NCBI GenBank assembly: GCA_003427395.1
Contig: BFEA01000428.1
Span: forward strand, 23,738-56,814
Direction of reading: 5' to 3'
DNA from: Chara braunii
Lineage: Eukaryota > Streptophyta > Charophyceae > Charales > Characeae
Length of the DNA stretch: 33,077 bases
In this document: positions 21,699-32,041 of the stretch, in pieces
Position numbering within the stretch: position 1 is the stretch's first letter
Layout: the number at the start of each line of letters is the position of its first letter
Made by a program: the position numbers and the translations under genes
Notes under the pieces: generated by a model
Told to the model about the DNA's origin: nothing
Database searches by the model: none
The model's input: the letters and a program-made list of their open reading frames with translations, nothing else

Positions 21699-22178
21699 AT
21701 GGATATTGTGACTATGTGTGTGGGGGATGTACGGGGCAGGGCAATAGTTGTGCACGAGCTGCGCCATCGTTCGGGAGAGGAGAAGGGATTGGATTACCGG
21801 TTCAGTCTCCGGGTTAAGGAATCAACGGTGCGTCATTATCGTGTGATGGCGGATGGCGAACTAGCTTTAGAGTTGTGCGTGGGATTTGGGTATGATAGGG
21901 AGGAATTCCTATGTGAGGTTACTGTATTTGTGAAGAAGATGCACAAGGATGTGCCTGATTCTGTTTCAGGTATTGGTGTTGATGTGGTTGCGGAGATGGT
22001 GGAACTAGTGACCAGCGATTTGTTGCAGGAGCACGACGGGCGTCAAGTGGATTTCGTGGAGTGGGAGGCAATAATGGAGCCTCCATTGCAAGAGCGCAAG
22101 GGTATGCGGGGTGTACTACGCATCGGAGACGTTTATCAGTGGTGATTCTCTAGGGCACGGCAGCGTTTTGTTGGGTAG
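21699..22178 (+). CDS. Plus-strand ORF inside the retroelement, unknown
   Basis: ATG at 21699. The frame is open for 148 codons to TGA 22143-22145, and with UGA as Trp it ends at TAG 22176-22178. It is the only convincing plus-strand frame in the retroelement. Composition is balanced, with alternating hydrophobic and charged residues (for example LALELCVGFGYDREEF and VVAEMVELV), as in a small folded globular protein. There are no signal or membrane segments. I cannot assign a family. A purine-rich tract lies directly upstream. Being antisense to ORF1 and the reverse transcriptase, it could be a captured gene or an antisense regulator of the element. The choice of stop depends on the code. Confidence 0.5.
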
Positions 22179-22559
22179 TCATTTCAGGTGGTCCCAAAGC
22201 TTTAGGGGGATTGAAGGTATAGTTCCACGTAGTTGTGCGAAAGGGGGTTGTAAGCTGGTATGGGCGTTTGATGGCGTCTAAGCAGGATGTTCGTATGTGA
22301 GAACATTTAGCTACTGGTGATAAAGCTCGGGCGAAAGACAGTAGGGGGCCATCTGTTTTTTAAGGGGGTAGTGTGGTAGATGCGGTTATGCATCTTGGTT
22401 TTAACACCATACTTGTTTTCGTATGCGATGCGTATATTCTAAAGGTTTTTGAGGTTACTGTCATTCCAGTGAAACAGGAGAGAGGCCCAATGGATGAATA
22501 TCTGTTATGTTTTGGCCTTCTCTTTCTATGTGCTAGCTTTGTTCACGCGTGAGAATTGT

Positions 22560-22720
22560 CAGTGACTACGATTTTTGGTTTTCGGACATTTGTAAAAAGT
22601 TTTTTTCGGAGGAAAGATACAGTGTACTGGAGTTGATTCCAAAAGTTGGTTTTCGGATATTTGTAACAAGTTTTTTTGGAGGAGAAGATTCAGTGTATTG
22701 AGCTTGATTCCAAATGTTGG
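22560..22720. repeat. Short duplicated segment
   Basis: The string TTGGTTTTCGGA plus following bases occurs at about 22573 and again at about 22647. Each is followed by a TTTGTAA..AAGTTTTTTT stretch and by TTGATTCCAAA further on. It is a local duplication with a period of about 74 bp. Confidence 0.6.
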
Positions 22721-23139
22721 ACTAGATCTATCCCTGCATTTCTTTGTTTGAAAAAGGGCATTACCACCGTGTATTGTGTGGGCCATATACAGATCGTGAA
22801 AAATGTACAAAAATGTACGTTAATCAAGGCGTTTACTATTATGAATTGGAGAGGTGCGAAAGTACTGTGTATGCTAGTGATGTTTCTCAATAAATCATAC
22901 GCATTAAGGAAATAAGAAAATTTATAAAGATTAGGTTGCCCCTCATGAGCCGTGTAAGAGTTGTTCGTGTAGAGGGTAGCATTTTAATTACGTGCAGGGC
23001 AAAAAATGCTCGATCAGTCTGGATAGTTTTTTCAATGGGGGGGCAGACCAACTTAGGGCAAAGAACCGTAGCAGGTAAGCATTCGCAATCCAGGTGCCTA
23101 TCATTGGATAACAGCCAATACTCATCTCAAAAAGAAAAT

Positions 23140-24050
23140 CGTCATTCTTTGAATTTACAAGATCGCGGAGGAATATTTTAAGCAATGGTACTGGGGCGTG
23201 ATTATCACGAGGCATTATTGTTTATGAGGGTTCGTTTAGCGTTTAAACAAGCGTAAACGTCCAGATCTACATCTCAATACACATCTCAGAAAGCAATACA
23301 CATTTCAATAAGCAAAACGTTATTCTTTGAATTTCCAAATTCGTGGAGGAAACATTTAAGTGATGGAACAGAGACCCGATTATCACAAGCATTATAGTAC
23401 TCAAAAAGCAACCAAAACACATCTCAGAACGCAAATCGTGATTCAATACCGCGGAGGAATATTTTAAGCGATGGAACTGGGAACCGATTATCAAAGGCAT
23501 TATTGTTAGTGAGTTTAGTATTGTTTGAACATGTGAGTTCGTTTCGTGTTTAAACAAGCGTACCCCTTCAGAGCTACGGATCGGAAAGCAATGGTTCAGA
23601 AGCCAAAACACATCTAAAAAAAACAGATATAAATCTCAAAAAGCAACATCTCAACAATGAAGTGGTCATTCTTTTGAATTTCCAAAATCGCGAAGGAATA
23701 TTTTAAGTGGTTCGTCATTCTTTGAATTTCCAACACACATCTCAAAAGGCAAATCGTTCTTCTTTGAATACGCATCAAAAATGCAAATCATCATTCTTTG
23801 TATTTCCAAGATCGCGGAGGAATATTCTAAGCGATGGAACTGGGACTCGCTTATCAAAAGCATTTATGTTAGCGACTTTTGTATTGCATTTTATAGATCG
23901 AGGATGAATATTTTAAGCGATGGAACTGTGACCCAATTATCAAACAACAAATCCTTAAAGCATTATTGTTAGCGAGTATAGTATTGGTAGAACCTGAGGG
24001 TTCGTTTAGCGTTTAAGCAAGCGTATACCTCCAGAGCTTCGGACCAGAAG
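23140..24050. repeat. Degenerate repeat array, about seven units
   Basis: The phrases TTTGAATTTCCAA, GATCGCGGAGGAATATTTTA, AGCGATGGAACTGGGACC, GCATTATTGTTAG and GGGTTCGTTTAGCGTTTAA recur in the same order at about 23145, 23310, 23440, 23670, 23790 and 23900, with insertions and deletions between them. Unit length varies (about 100-220 bp). Every frame is broken, so it is not coding. It could be an internal satellite or a structured RNA region of the element. Confidence 0.75.
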
Positions 24051-27000
24051 GTTCGTTCTCCTCCATAGGCTATCCATCAGAAGAGTCTGTAGTTACGTAC
24101 GTGACACAAGAGGTTAGATATATTTATGAGGAAAAATATGTGTCAGCATAGTAGGTTTGGCATTAATGATTTCATTTGATGCAAAGTTTTGGGTTGTACT
24201 TAGTTGTAGCATGCTAGTTGTTTATAAGCGAAACCATCGTAAGTTTAAGGCACTTGGAAGGGTAAATTTGCGGTTGCGTAAGGAGTTAAGTGGGGCTGAC
24301 TTTTGCCAGCACAAAATATATCTGCGGGGCAGTAGGTATTCGTGAGAAGGACAGCCAAGAGACCGGGGTGGGGGATGTAACATCGTTTATTACTGCGTGG
24401 GGAAGGGGTGAGTGATTAACAATGAGGCAGAGACGACATAATCCAAGCCTAGCTACTAGAAGTTTAACTTATGGGAGCATGTGTGCTGATCATCGCCAGT
24501 CTAAACGGTGAGTATAATCAGAATGCCGGAGTAATTATTACGGGTCGGAAGTTGGTGTTAACTCCCAGTGCCGGACCTAACCTTTCTTAGTAGTGCTAAC
24601 TTTAGAGGATGAGGCAACCGATTATGTACGTATTTTGTTAATCAAGGCCAGGTGAGCTCATCGGGTAAACCCTATTTTTAGTAGGTTTCAAAGGAACGAC
24701 GAAATATAGGATATTTTAACCATATAGGTATGGTTCCTTGTGGGGTGTTGAAAATTTCGTATTGCGAGGGAACGGGCCAAATAAAACTCAGCGTATATCA
24801 TCTTTTTGCGAGAAGAGATCGGAGGAGATGATTTACCTTACACACACAAAAAAAGCCAGCAACACACTACGAAAAAAATACTAGGTCCGTTGCTTATGGT
24901 GGATAAGGTTAGGCTTCTCTGAAAAGACGAGCCCTCAGTAATAATCTACGTTCTACGGGGTTGTTTATGGAGTATCTAGAAAAAGGCCACTACTATAAGG
25001 TTACGAGCATACGTGTGCACGATTTTTTGTAAAGTACATTATCGGAAAAGACCAGGGCGGGAGACACTCGTGTTATGGACATCGGAGGGGTTCGCAGAAG
25101 AAGCGCAAAGCAATCTCATGTGAAGTTACTGCTAACAGATTTTAATTTTTCCACTAAGATAACCATTTGCCTTGAGACCGAGGCTAATCCTCCTAAAAAA
25201 TAGATTCTCCATCGAAGGAAAGTTTAGTCACACACGCGTGCATACGAGGGCAGGTGTGGTTGCCTTATGGGTCGGGGCCGGTGCGTTATTTAAATATTCT
25301 TGAGAACTAATATTCAGATCAGAGGGTAATCGTGTATTATTACCCGAAGAGGACGGGGTGTGAAGACAAAACACATCTTTCAGTTAGTATAGATGAGGAA
25401 AGATGCCAATCAATAATATGCAATACATGCTGGTTTGCTGAATGATCGTTGCACTTCCAAGCAGAGACAATAGATGTTTGAATCGTAGATGTAGGTGGGC
25501 ACGTCAGTCCAGGCGTTAAGTGTACACATATGTACCAACTTATGGTGTTAAACAGATGTATCAATCAAGCATGACGAGTTTTTTTGCCTTTATGCGGAGA
25601 TTAGTCGTGTCGTGGCCATGACACATAATTAACCGAAGTATTACGCGAGCGTGTGGAAGGGGGTAAGAGAAGCTATTGCGGAGGATAAGCATATTATGGT
25701 TGTAGATAGTACGAATAACGGTGTTTTAAACTGTTGAGAAAAGTACAGTGGAATTAGCTACATAATATCTGCTATGTGTGAGCTAGAAAGGCGTATAGTG
25801 GGGCAAAAGTCGTGGGGTATGTTCGAATCAGCGAATGGCTTGGGTAATAAGGATCCGGAGGTGTAGCATGTAAGCGTATCTGACAAGAGTATTATAAAGT
25901 GTATTTACTTTATAGCCAGCAGTACCGTATCAGATTATCATATGGGGATGTGTGGGGTTATATTTTTGCGGTTGGGGGAGGGGGGAGGGGGGAGGGAGGG
26001 TTAGGTACACGTGGCTACTTTCGCTAGAGGGCAGGTGGGGAGGATTATTATAATGGGTGAGGCCAGGGTACTTTAGCCGGTTTAAGTTTTTATCCTAGAA
26101 TATAGATGTGGGGGCGAGGGGGAGGGGGCGAAGCGGGTAGGAGTCGGTCAGGAGAAAATGTAGTTGAGATATTATGTTGTGGCTGTATGTAGTACAAATC
26201 TAATTAACATGTGTATAGGACAAGGATGTGTCTATTATGTATTCACTAGGTGTTATGAATTAGTTATACAATGTGGTAGGAATAGATGGTGGTTCTATAT
26301 ATGAGGATGGAGGGAAAAAAAACGGGGGGCTGTCGTTAGATATCGGGGGATTACTTGAATCATTAACATTCGTGCGCAACGTTCAGAGATACTCAGGAAC
26401 CCATGCAAAAAAAGGGCAGATGTTACTTAGCATCTTTCAAAAACCAAAACTCTGCGGATAGCGCCGTCAACATTATCCCGATCAGTCCATTCATTCATAA
26501 GCACAATTATATAATACCTACCTGTTTTAGAGTTTTCTGACGGTTTTTATAAAAAAAAGCACCGAGTATCCTCGTCTCATAGTTAAATCTTATGTAAGCT
26601 GAGCTTCCGGGGAAATTATTGGACGTCGCTGGACGTATTATTGACACATGATCGCTTCTTTGTTATCATTGATTGATAAAGCGCTGTTGCGTGTAACGGA
26701 TCATGCGGGATAGTCTGTAGAGTATGGTGAAGCAGTGTATACGAGAGAAATATTTATTAGCAGATGCGTTATCAAAACTCCTGTCCTAAGGAAACAAAAC
26801 GGGGAAGTGGGCTCGTTTTTCATGAGAGCCACGTGGCATGTGAGGTAGCGGGTGGGCGGAGGATGGGCAGCTAGGGGAGGGGGCATGCAAGGAGGAACGA
26901 TATTATAGCGTATGTGTGTAAGGTATGTGTACAGAATTACCTATGTATAGGCTGCGCATATATTTGTTGTATATGCGGTAGGTATTTTGTAAGATAATGT

Positions 27001-27220
27001 TGTATCGAAGAAAATAAGAAGCAATGCAGTGTGTATATTATGTTTGGAAAACATAGGGGAGAGGGGAAGATAGGGGGAGGGGGGAGGGGGAAGAAGGTAA
27101 GAAAGCATTAACAAGATGTATCGTTGTGTAAGGAGGGGGGGTTAGTGTGAGCCATGTCCAACAGGTCAGCTGGGGAGTCTACCCCAAGCCTAGCGACTGG
27201 ATCAACGATCCGGGTATGTA
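24051..27220. other. Element-internal DNA, no gene recognised
   Basis: Over 3 kb without a convincing frame on either strand. G-rich runs are present (25975-26000, 26108-26140, 27055-27095). In the element's orientation this is the 5' part, before ORF1. Confidence 0.5.
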
Positions 27221-29115
27221 TGTGGGGGGGTTGGTGTATACAACACGGCCATCCTACGTGGCGCGGGAAACCTGTGGTGGAGCTCATCAAGATCGCATTA
27301 GCAGTTAGCCTGCATGTATAATATGCAGAATGACCCGATAAGCATCCAATATTATTAGTTAAGCAGGGAATAAAGGGGGAAAAAAAGGGCGAAAAAAGGG
27401 GAGCGATTTGTTAAGGAGCATGAAGGAATTAGTAATTACTGTTAGTAGGTTAGGTGTTAGGAGAGGGACAAGTCCCAATCATAGGGGGGGTGCACGCCCT
27501 TAAGCGCGCTTTTCGCTACATAGCACCCATAACAGCTCATCAGAGGGATTAGTATGAGCTCCAGATGGCATAGTTGGAGAAGAAGGGAAGGGGGTATTTT
27601 GGGGAGCCAGGGAAGGGAGGGGAGAGGGGAGGGGGGCATAGGACAGGGCGAGGTTAGTATTCCATACCTGCGAGGTCAAGATCGGTGCAGCTTGAGGATC
27701 AGTTGCTGCCATTGTGCTGCAAGNACTTGTGTAGCGCGANGTTAGAANGCAATCNGCGTAAGCTGAGCGCCCGATGAACNGACGTTCTTCACACCGTCAG
27801 CANGNGCAGGAACAGCNTGGCNATCANCCCTTCCTATCANAGAAGCNGCTGAGCCGTGAGGGAGGTAGGGGAGCAGGTGGAGCAGGCAGCAAGTCGTGCG
27901 TTAGAGCACGGGGGCGCNAGCGGTTGTGAAAAAAANCATATCTCTCGTATGTCCGATGCATAGCAAANAGGGTATGAAGGCTGCGGGTGGATAGTATATG
28001 ATAGAATATCAAAATGTATGAGGAGGGTGTANCGTAGATGGGGTAGGTTAGATGTAAGGGTAGAGGATCCATTTTNGCAGAGGTTGTAGCANAGATAAGA
28101 GGGGTGNGCGCNGTGTGTTTGGATATGGGGTGGAGGAGGAACAAGCGCCTTGTTGTGACAACTTGTTTTGCGATGTTCATAATTTTGCGACGGTAAGGGT
28201 AGTGGGGTATTAGCGTGAGCAATTATTACTAGGGGTGGTGGGTCTAGGTAACGTAATCATTTGGGTGATGTTTGATGGGTATATTGCTTCGGGCTGCGGA
28301 TTCTGGTGAGTGCGTGGGTGTGTTACAGTAGACTTGCAGTCGGGAAGTGTGTGCATGGGTATGGCCGACGAGATGTCGGGGGGGTACAGTTCTTCCTTTG
28401 TCTGTAAGTGCGTCGGCCCGTGGTGTATGTTCTCATTGTTTGTCGTTTTTTAGGTGGGGGGTTTTGGCTATGGCGGGAGCAGTGGTATGTCGGTTTTCTT
28501 TACTGTCCCGTGTGCGTGTACTTTGTTTTTTTCGTTCCGTGTCTGGTCGTGTCGTTTCAGGGTTGTGTTGTTTTGTGTTGCCGGAAAAAGTGTTGGGATG
28601 TGCAGTGCTGTGAGTGAAACGTTTTATCCCCTCGCGTGTGAATGTTGTAGAATTAAAGTTACATAATCTGAGCAATCGTGTACAGTGCCAAGCAGACCTA
28701 TAACTTTGTTATAGTGGATGTATGTTTTGCATATTTAGAAACAGTTTCCGATTTAGAGGGAGGTGTGGTAAATGACAAAACTTGAAACCATAAATCAGGC
28801 AAGTGTTGGGGGGGTACGGGGTATGCGAAGTCTACAATTAATATTAATCTTAGTAGCATTTTAATTTTGCATATAATTTTTTGGGTTAAGGTTTATAGTT
28901 AATTTTAAATCATAAATAATAATTTTTAAATATTTTATTATTATTATTTTAATGAATTCCAAAAAAAAAATATTTGTTATTAAATTATTACTTAGTTATT
29001 AAAGAGTTATTGAGTATTTATAGATTAGTTCGGAATGATCTTGCAAAAAATGAATAAAAAAATTAAAATAAAAATAAAATAATAAAAAATATATATATGT
29101 GTGTGTGTGTGTGTG
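27221..29115 (-). repeat. Terminal direct repeat (pLTR), 5' copy
   Basis: The partner of 11102-12987, offset by 16112 bp through the N-bearing part. It has an extra 25 bp near 28404-28428. In this copy the end beyond the AT-rich tail expands into the GT minisatellite. Confidence 0.85.
27497..27547 (-). ncRNA. Hammerhead ribozyme motif, right copy
   Basis: Same architecture as at 11385-11435: stem I CCCU/AGGG, CUGAUGA, stem II, GAAA, minimal stem III, cut after the A at 27501. Relative to the left copy, the core and stems I and III are unchanged. The differences in stem II convert C:G to U:G, G:C to G:U and A:U to G:U, or fall in the loop, so pairing is kept. Confidence 0.8.
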
Positions 29116-29616
29116 TTTGTTTGTGTGTGTGTGTGTGTGTCTGTATCTGTGTATGTGTCTGTGTGTGTCTATCTGTGCGTGTGTATGTCCGTGTGGCTTC
29201 TCCACATCAGCGCCCTGAGTTCAAGCGCTCAGTACCGCAGCACAAACTCCTGTCCGTGTGTCTGTGTATCTGTATGTCCGTGTGTCTGTGTCTGTGCGTG
29301 TGTATGTCCGTGTGTGTGAGTATGTATATGTCTGTGTATGTGTCCGTGTCAGTGTTTGTCCGTGTGTCTGTGTATGTGTCTCTGTATGTGTATGTCCGTG
29401 TGTCCGTCCGTGTGTGTGTGACATGTATGTGTGTCAACGTATGTCCGTGTGTCTTTGTATGTATGTGTGTATGTAAGTGTGTCTGTGTATGTCTGTGTGC
29501 CTGTGTATGTCCGTGTGCCTGTGTATGTCCGTGTGCCTGTGTATGTAAGTGTGTCTGTGTATGTCCGTGTGCCTGTGTATGTCCGTGTGTATGTCCGTGT
29601 GTTACAGAAAGTCACG
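29098..29616. repeat. GT-rich minisatellite
   Basis: Starts as pure GT repeats and becomes a degenerate array of GTGTATGTCCGTGTGCCT-like units, interrupted near 29195-29255 by unique sequence. It marks the right edge of the retroelement. Confidence 0.85.
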
Positions 29617-31310
29617 GAATGTCACAAACACGGGAAGTATGATAGTCACTTCCCGTCACCACCGCAGGCGTCATGAGTGTGTTTTAGTTGGGAGTGTGCA
29701 TGTTGTAGGGAGAAGAAAACAAACAGAGGGAGAGCAGGACATGGGATATAGGAGCAAGAGAGTGAGGGCAGGCTTGAGTTTCAAGGTACGCAGGCAACGA
29801 TACCTTCCTCGACGAAAGCAACGGCGTACACTGTAGACTGAATGCTTGGAAAGATGCAGATTTTGTTTCAACAATTCTGCTTCGGTGGTTCAACCGTGCG
29901 GCGCATAAGACAACACAAACAGACAGAGAATTAGTGAACAATGTGTCACACACACTCACACAAACTCTACACCACACACAGACTCTCGGTCATTGATGTG
30001 TTATGAACATGATTGTCCGCTGCCATTTCGCCAGCCCTCACTCACATAGACTCCCGTACACGCCCATACATGCAGAGAAAGAAGGGGAGAGGAAGTAGAG
30101 TGCCACAACGCGGAGAAAAGAAAATGCAGTGGAAGACTCACAGAAGCAAAGTGACAGAATACACAGTACAGTGAATTCTCTATACATATGCATTGAGCCT
30201 TCCCCGCTGCACTTACGATAGAGTGCACATGTCACCTTGCATTGTCACACATGTCGCAGTCTGACATTAAGCAGAATGACTTCACCACCATCAGACTGCA
30301 GAAAAGGAGTAGATGTCATTGACCACAAAACATAATCAGTCATTATAGCCAGTATCCAATAAGAGAGTCAAGAGTTCCTGGATTCAACGCTCAACAAAGT
30401 ATCACGTCCCCTTCGTTACCAGAAGTTATCTGCCCAGCGTTGTCTGTGCTCGTCATCAACAACACGAATTGTGAAGTCCAGGTAAAAACAAGTCCTCTCC
30501 ACATATTCTCTCTGATGTGTATCTCACAATGGCAGAAGTCTTCACACCATGAGACGCAAGTGTGTTCACATCATGCATCGTCAACAACCAGAATGAGCAC
30601 AAGTCTTCACTGTTATGAACTTGGTTGCCTGACGAATTTTATCGTCACTCACACACAGACAATCTCACACATGCCCATACATGCATAAGAGAAGGGGAGA
30701 CAGGAGACAGAGTCTACACTGCACACAGGTGAAAATAAGCAGCGGAAGACAGACATGCACAGGTGGGGAGAAGACACGCAGTGTTTGTCACTCTCTGACA
30801 CAACTCCCAACAACCAATTACAAGAAAGAACCCCCGAAGATCACAATTGGAAAGGTCACTGATGATGAACCACTCATACAATTATCGTAACAGAGTTTGT
30901 TCCTGTATCTCGCCACACTCAGAACTCACACCCCACTCTCTATCCTACACCCAGTTAGTAGCGCTGCATCAGAACAGCCTCCCAGAGGCCAGCGCCAACC
31001 ACCCTGATGAAGAACAGGTCCTGCGATGAAGTCTTCAGTGCCGATGGACAGCTATGACAAAGGAACAGGTAGCTATGGCTGCCACCACCCACGAACCACC
31101 ACTGTAGAGCCTTGGTCCAGCCCGGCCATACGCAGATACCCCCAGGGGTAGATGCGCTGAGGATGCCTCAGCTATGGCAGACTCAGATGTGGCCGGTTAT
31201 GGCTGCTCTCACGGTGCGTCTCAGGATGCCGCCTGCAGACCAACACCGCCACCAACTTGCTTGGCTTCTCCAACGCTGTGTGGCGAGAAATGAACTGCCA
31301 AAAGTCCTGA
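29617..31310. other. No gene recognised; diverged internal duplication
   Basis: Segments at about 29998-30165 and 30610-30760 are diverged copies of each other: both run from GTTATGAAC through CCCATACATGCA and AGAAGGGGAGA to a GCAG(T/C)GGAAGAC string. No coding frame is supported. Confidence 0.55.
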
Positions 31311-31560
31311 ACCGGTGGGCCTATCCTATGTATAGACTCTCTAGACCTAGACCGGACTGACTGACCGACCGGTACCGTTGCTGTTTCGGCCTCTCGGCCT
31401 CTACCGGACCCGACTATAGGCTATAGGACGGTCTAGCAGCATAGGCCACTTAGGGCCTGTCTGTCCTAGGGGTAGCCCGGGCCTGCTATAGGCAGTTAGG
31501 GTAGCTGTAGGAATTCGGTTAGTACCAGGCCTGTATTTTCCCAGATTTACAGATGTGTCC
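31310..31560. other. CTAG/GGCC-rich compositional island
   Basis: Dense short strings built from CTAG, TATAGG, GGCC and CCGG (for example TAGACCTAGACCGGACTGAC). The composition is unlike either flank. No frame is supported. Confidence 0.6.
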
Positions 31561-31654
31561 CTCACGAATTTCCTTACAGGCAGGTCTCTCGGTTAGCCCT
31601 CAGCCAAATAAAATTACGAATCTAACCCTACGGGTTAGTGTACAGCCTCGCAGT

Positions 31655-31905
31655 CAATCAGCTCATGCAGCACACAGTTGCACAGCTCATGCAGCACACA
31701 GTTGCACAGTACACAGCACACACCACACAACAGCTCATGCAGCACACAGCACACAACACACAGCACACAGCAGGATAGCCAGACCGTTGCTGGCCCCATA
31801 CTCGTGCAGCACACGTCATGCGCCGGCGACAGTACACAGCACACAACACACTACAGTACACAGCACACAGCACACAGCACACAGCACACAACACACTATA
31901 GTACA
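31655..31905. repeat. CAGCACACA-type minisatellite
   Basis: Repeated GCAGCACACA and CAGTACACAGCACACA units, interrupted twice by GC-rich spacers containing GCGCCGGCG. It lies about 140 bp from the 3' end of the histone gene. Confidence 0.85.
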
Positions 31906-32041
31906 ACCTCTGCGCGCCGGCGCAGGCTGCAAAAAACAACAAGTCAATGCAAGTGCATACAGTCAACACCGCACCTACACACTCATACACATTATATTTG
32001 TGTGTGTGCGAACTGGTCTCAGTGCAGTCTTCACTGTGTTC

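Larger units (their letters stand above)
11102..29115 (-). mobile_element. Giant Penelope-like retroelement
   Basis: Two direct terminal repeats (11102-12987 and 27221-29115) enclose ORF1 (16803-19550) and a reverse transcriptase (13138-15239), both on the minus strand. Each repeat carries a hammerhead ribozyme in the same orientation. Terminal repeats arranged as partial tandem copies and containing hammerhead motifs are characteristic of Penelope-like elements. The repeat offset is 16112 bp, much larger than the usual few-kb elements. I see no GIY-YIG endonuclease. Both ends, and the junction inside the left repeat, touch GT microsatellites. The plus strand is G/T-rich over most of this interval, unlike the flanks. 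Confidence 0.7.

Noticed and set aside
23140-24050. Repeat array as a CRISPR
   Set aside because: Units are degenerate, spacing is variable and the genome is eukaryotic.
29097-29642. Long Val/Cys-repeat frames on the plus strand and Thr/His frames on the minus strand
   Set aside because: They are translations of the GT minisatellite, with no non-repetitive coding content.
30999-31020. CTGATGA on the plus strand as a third hammerhead
   Set aside because: No GAAA and no pairing arms follow.
31410-31640. TTAGGG- and CTAACCCTA-like strings as telomere repeat
   Set aside because: Only isolated single units, no tandem array.
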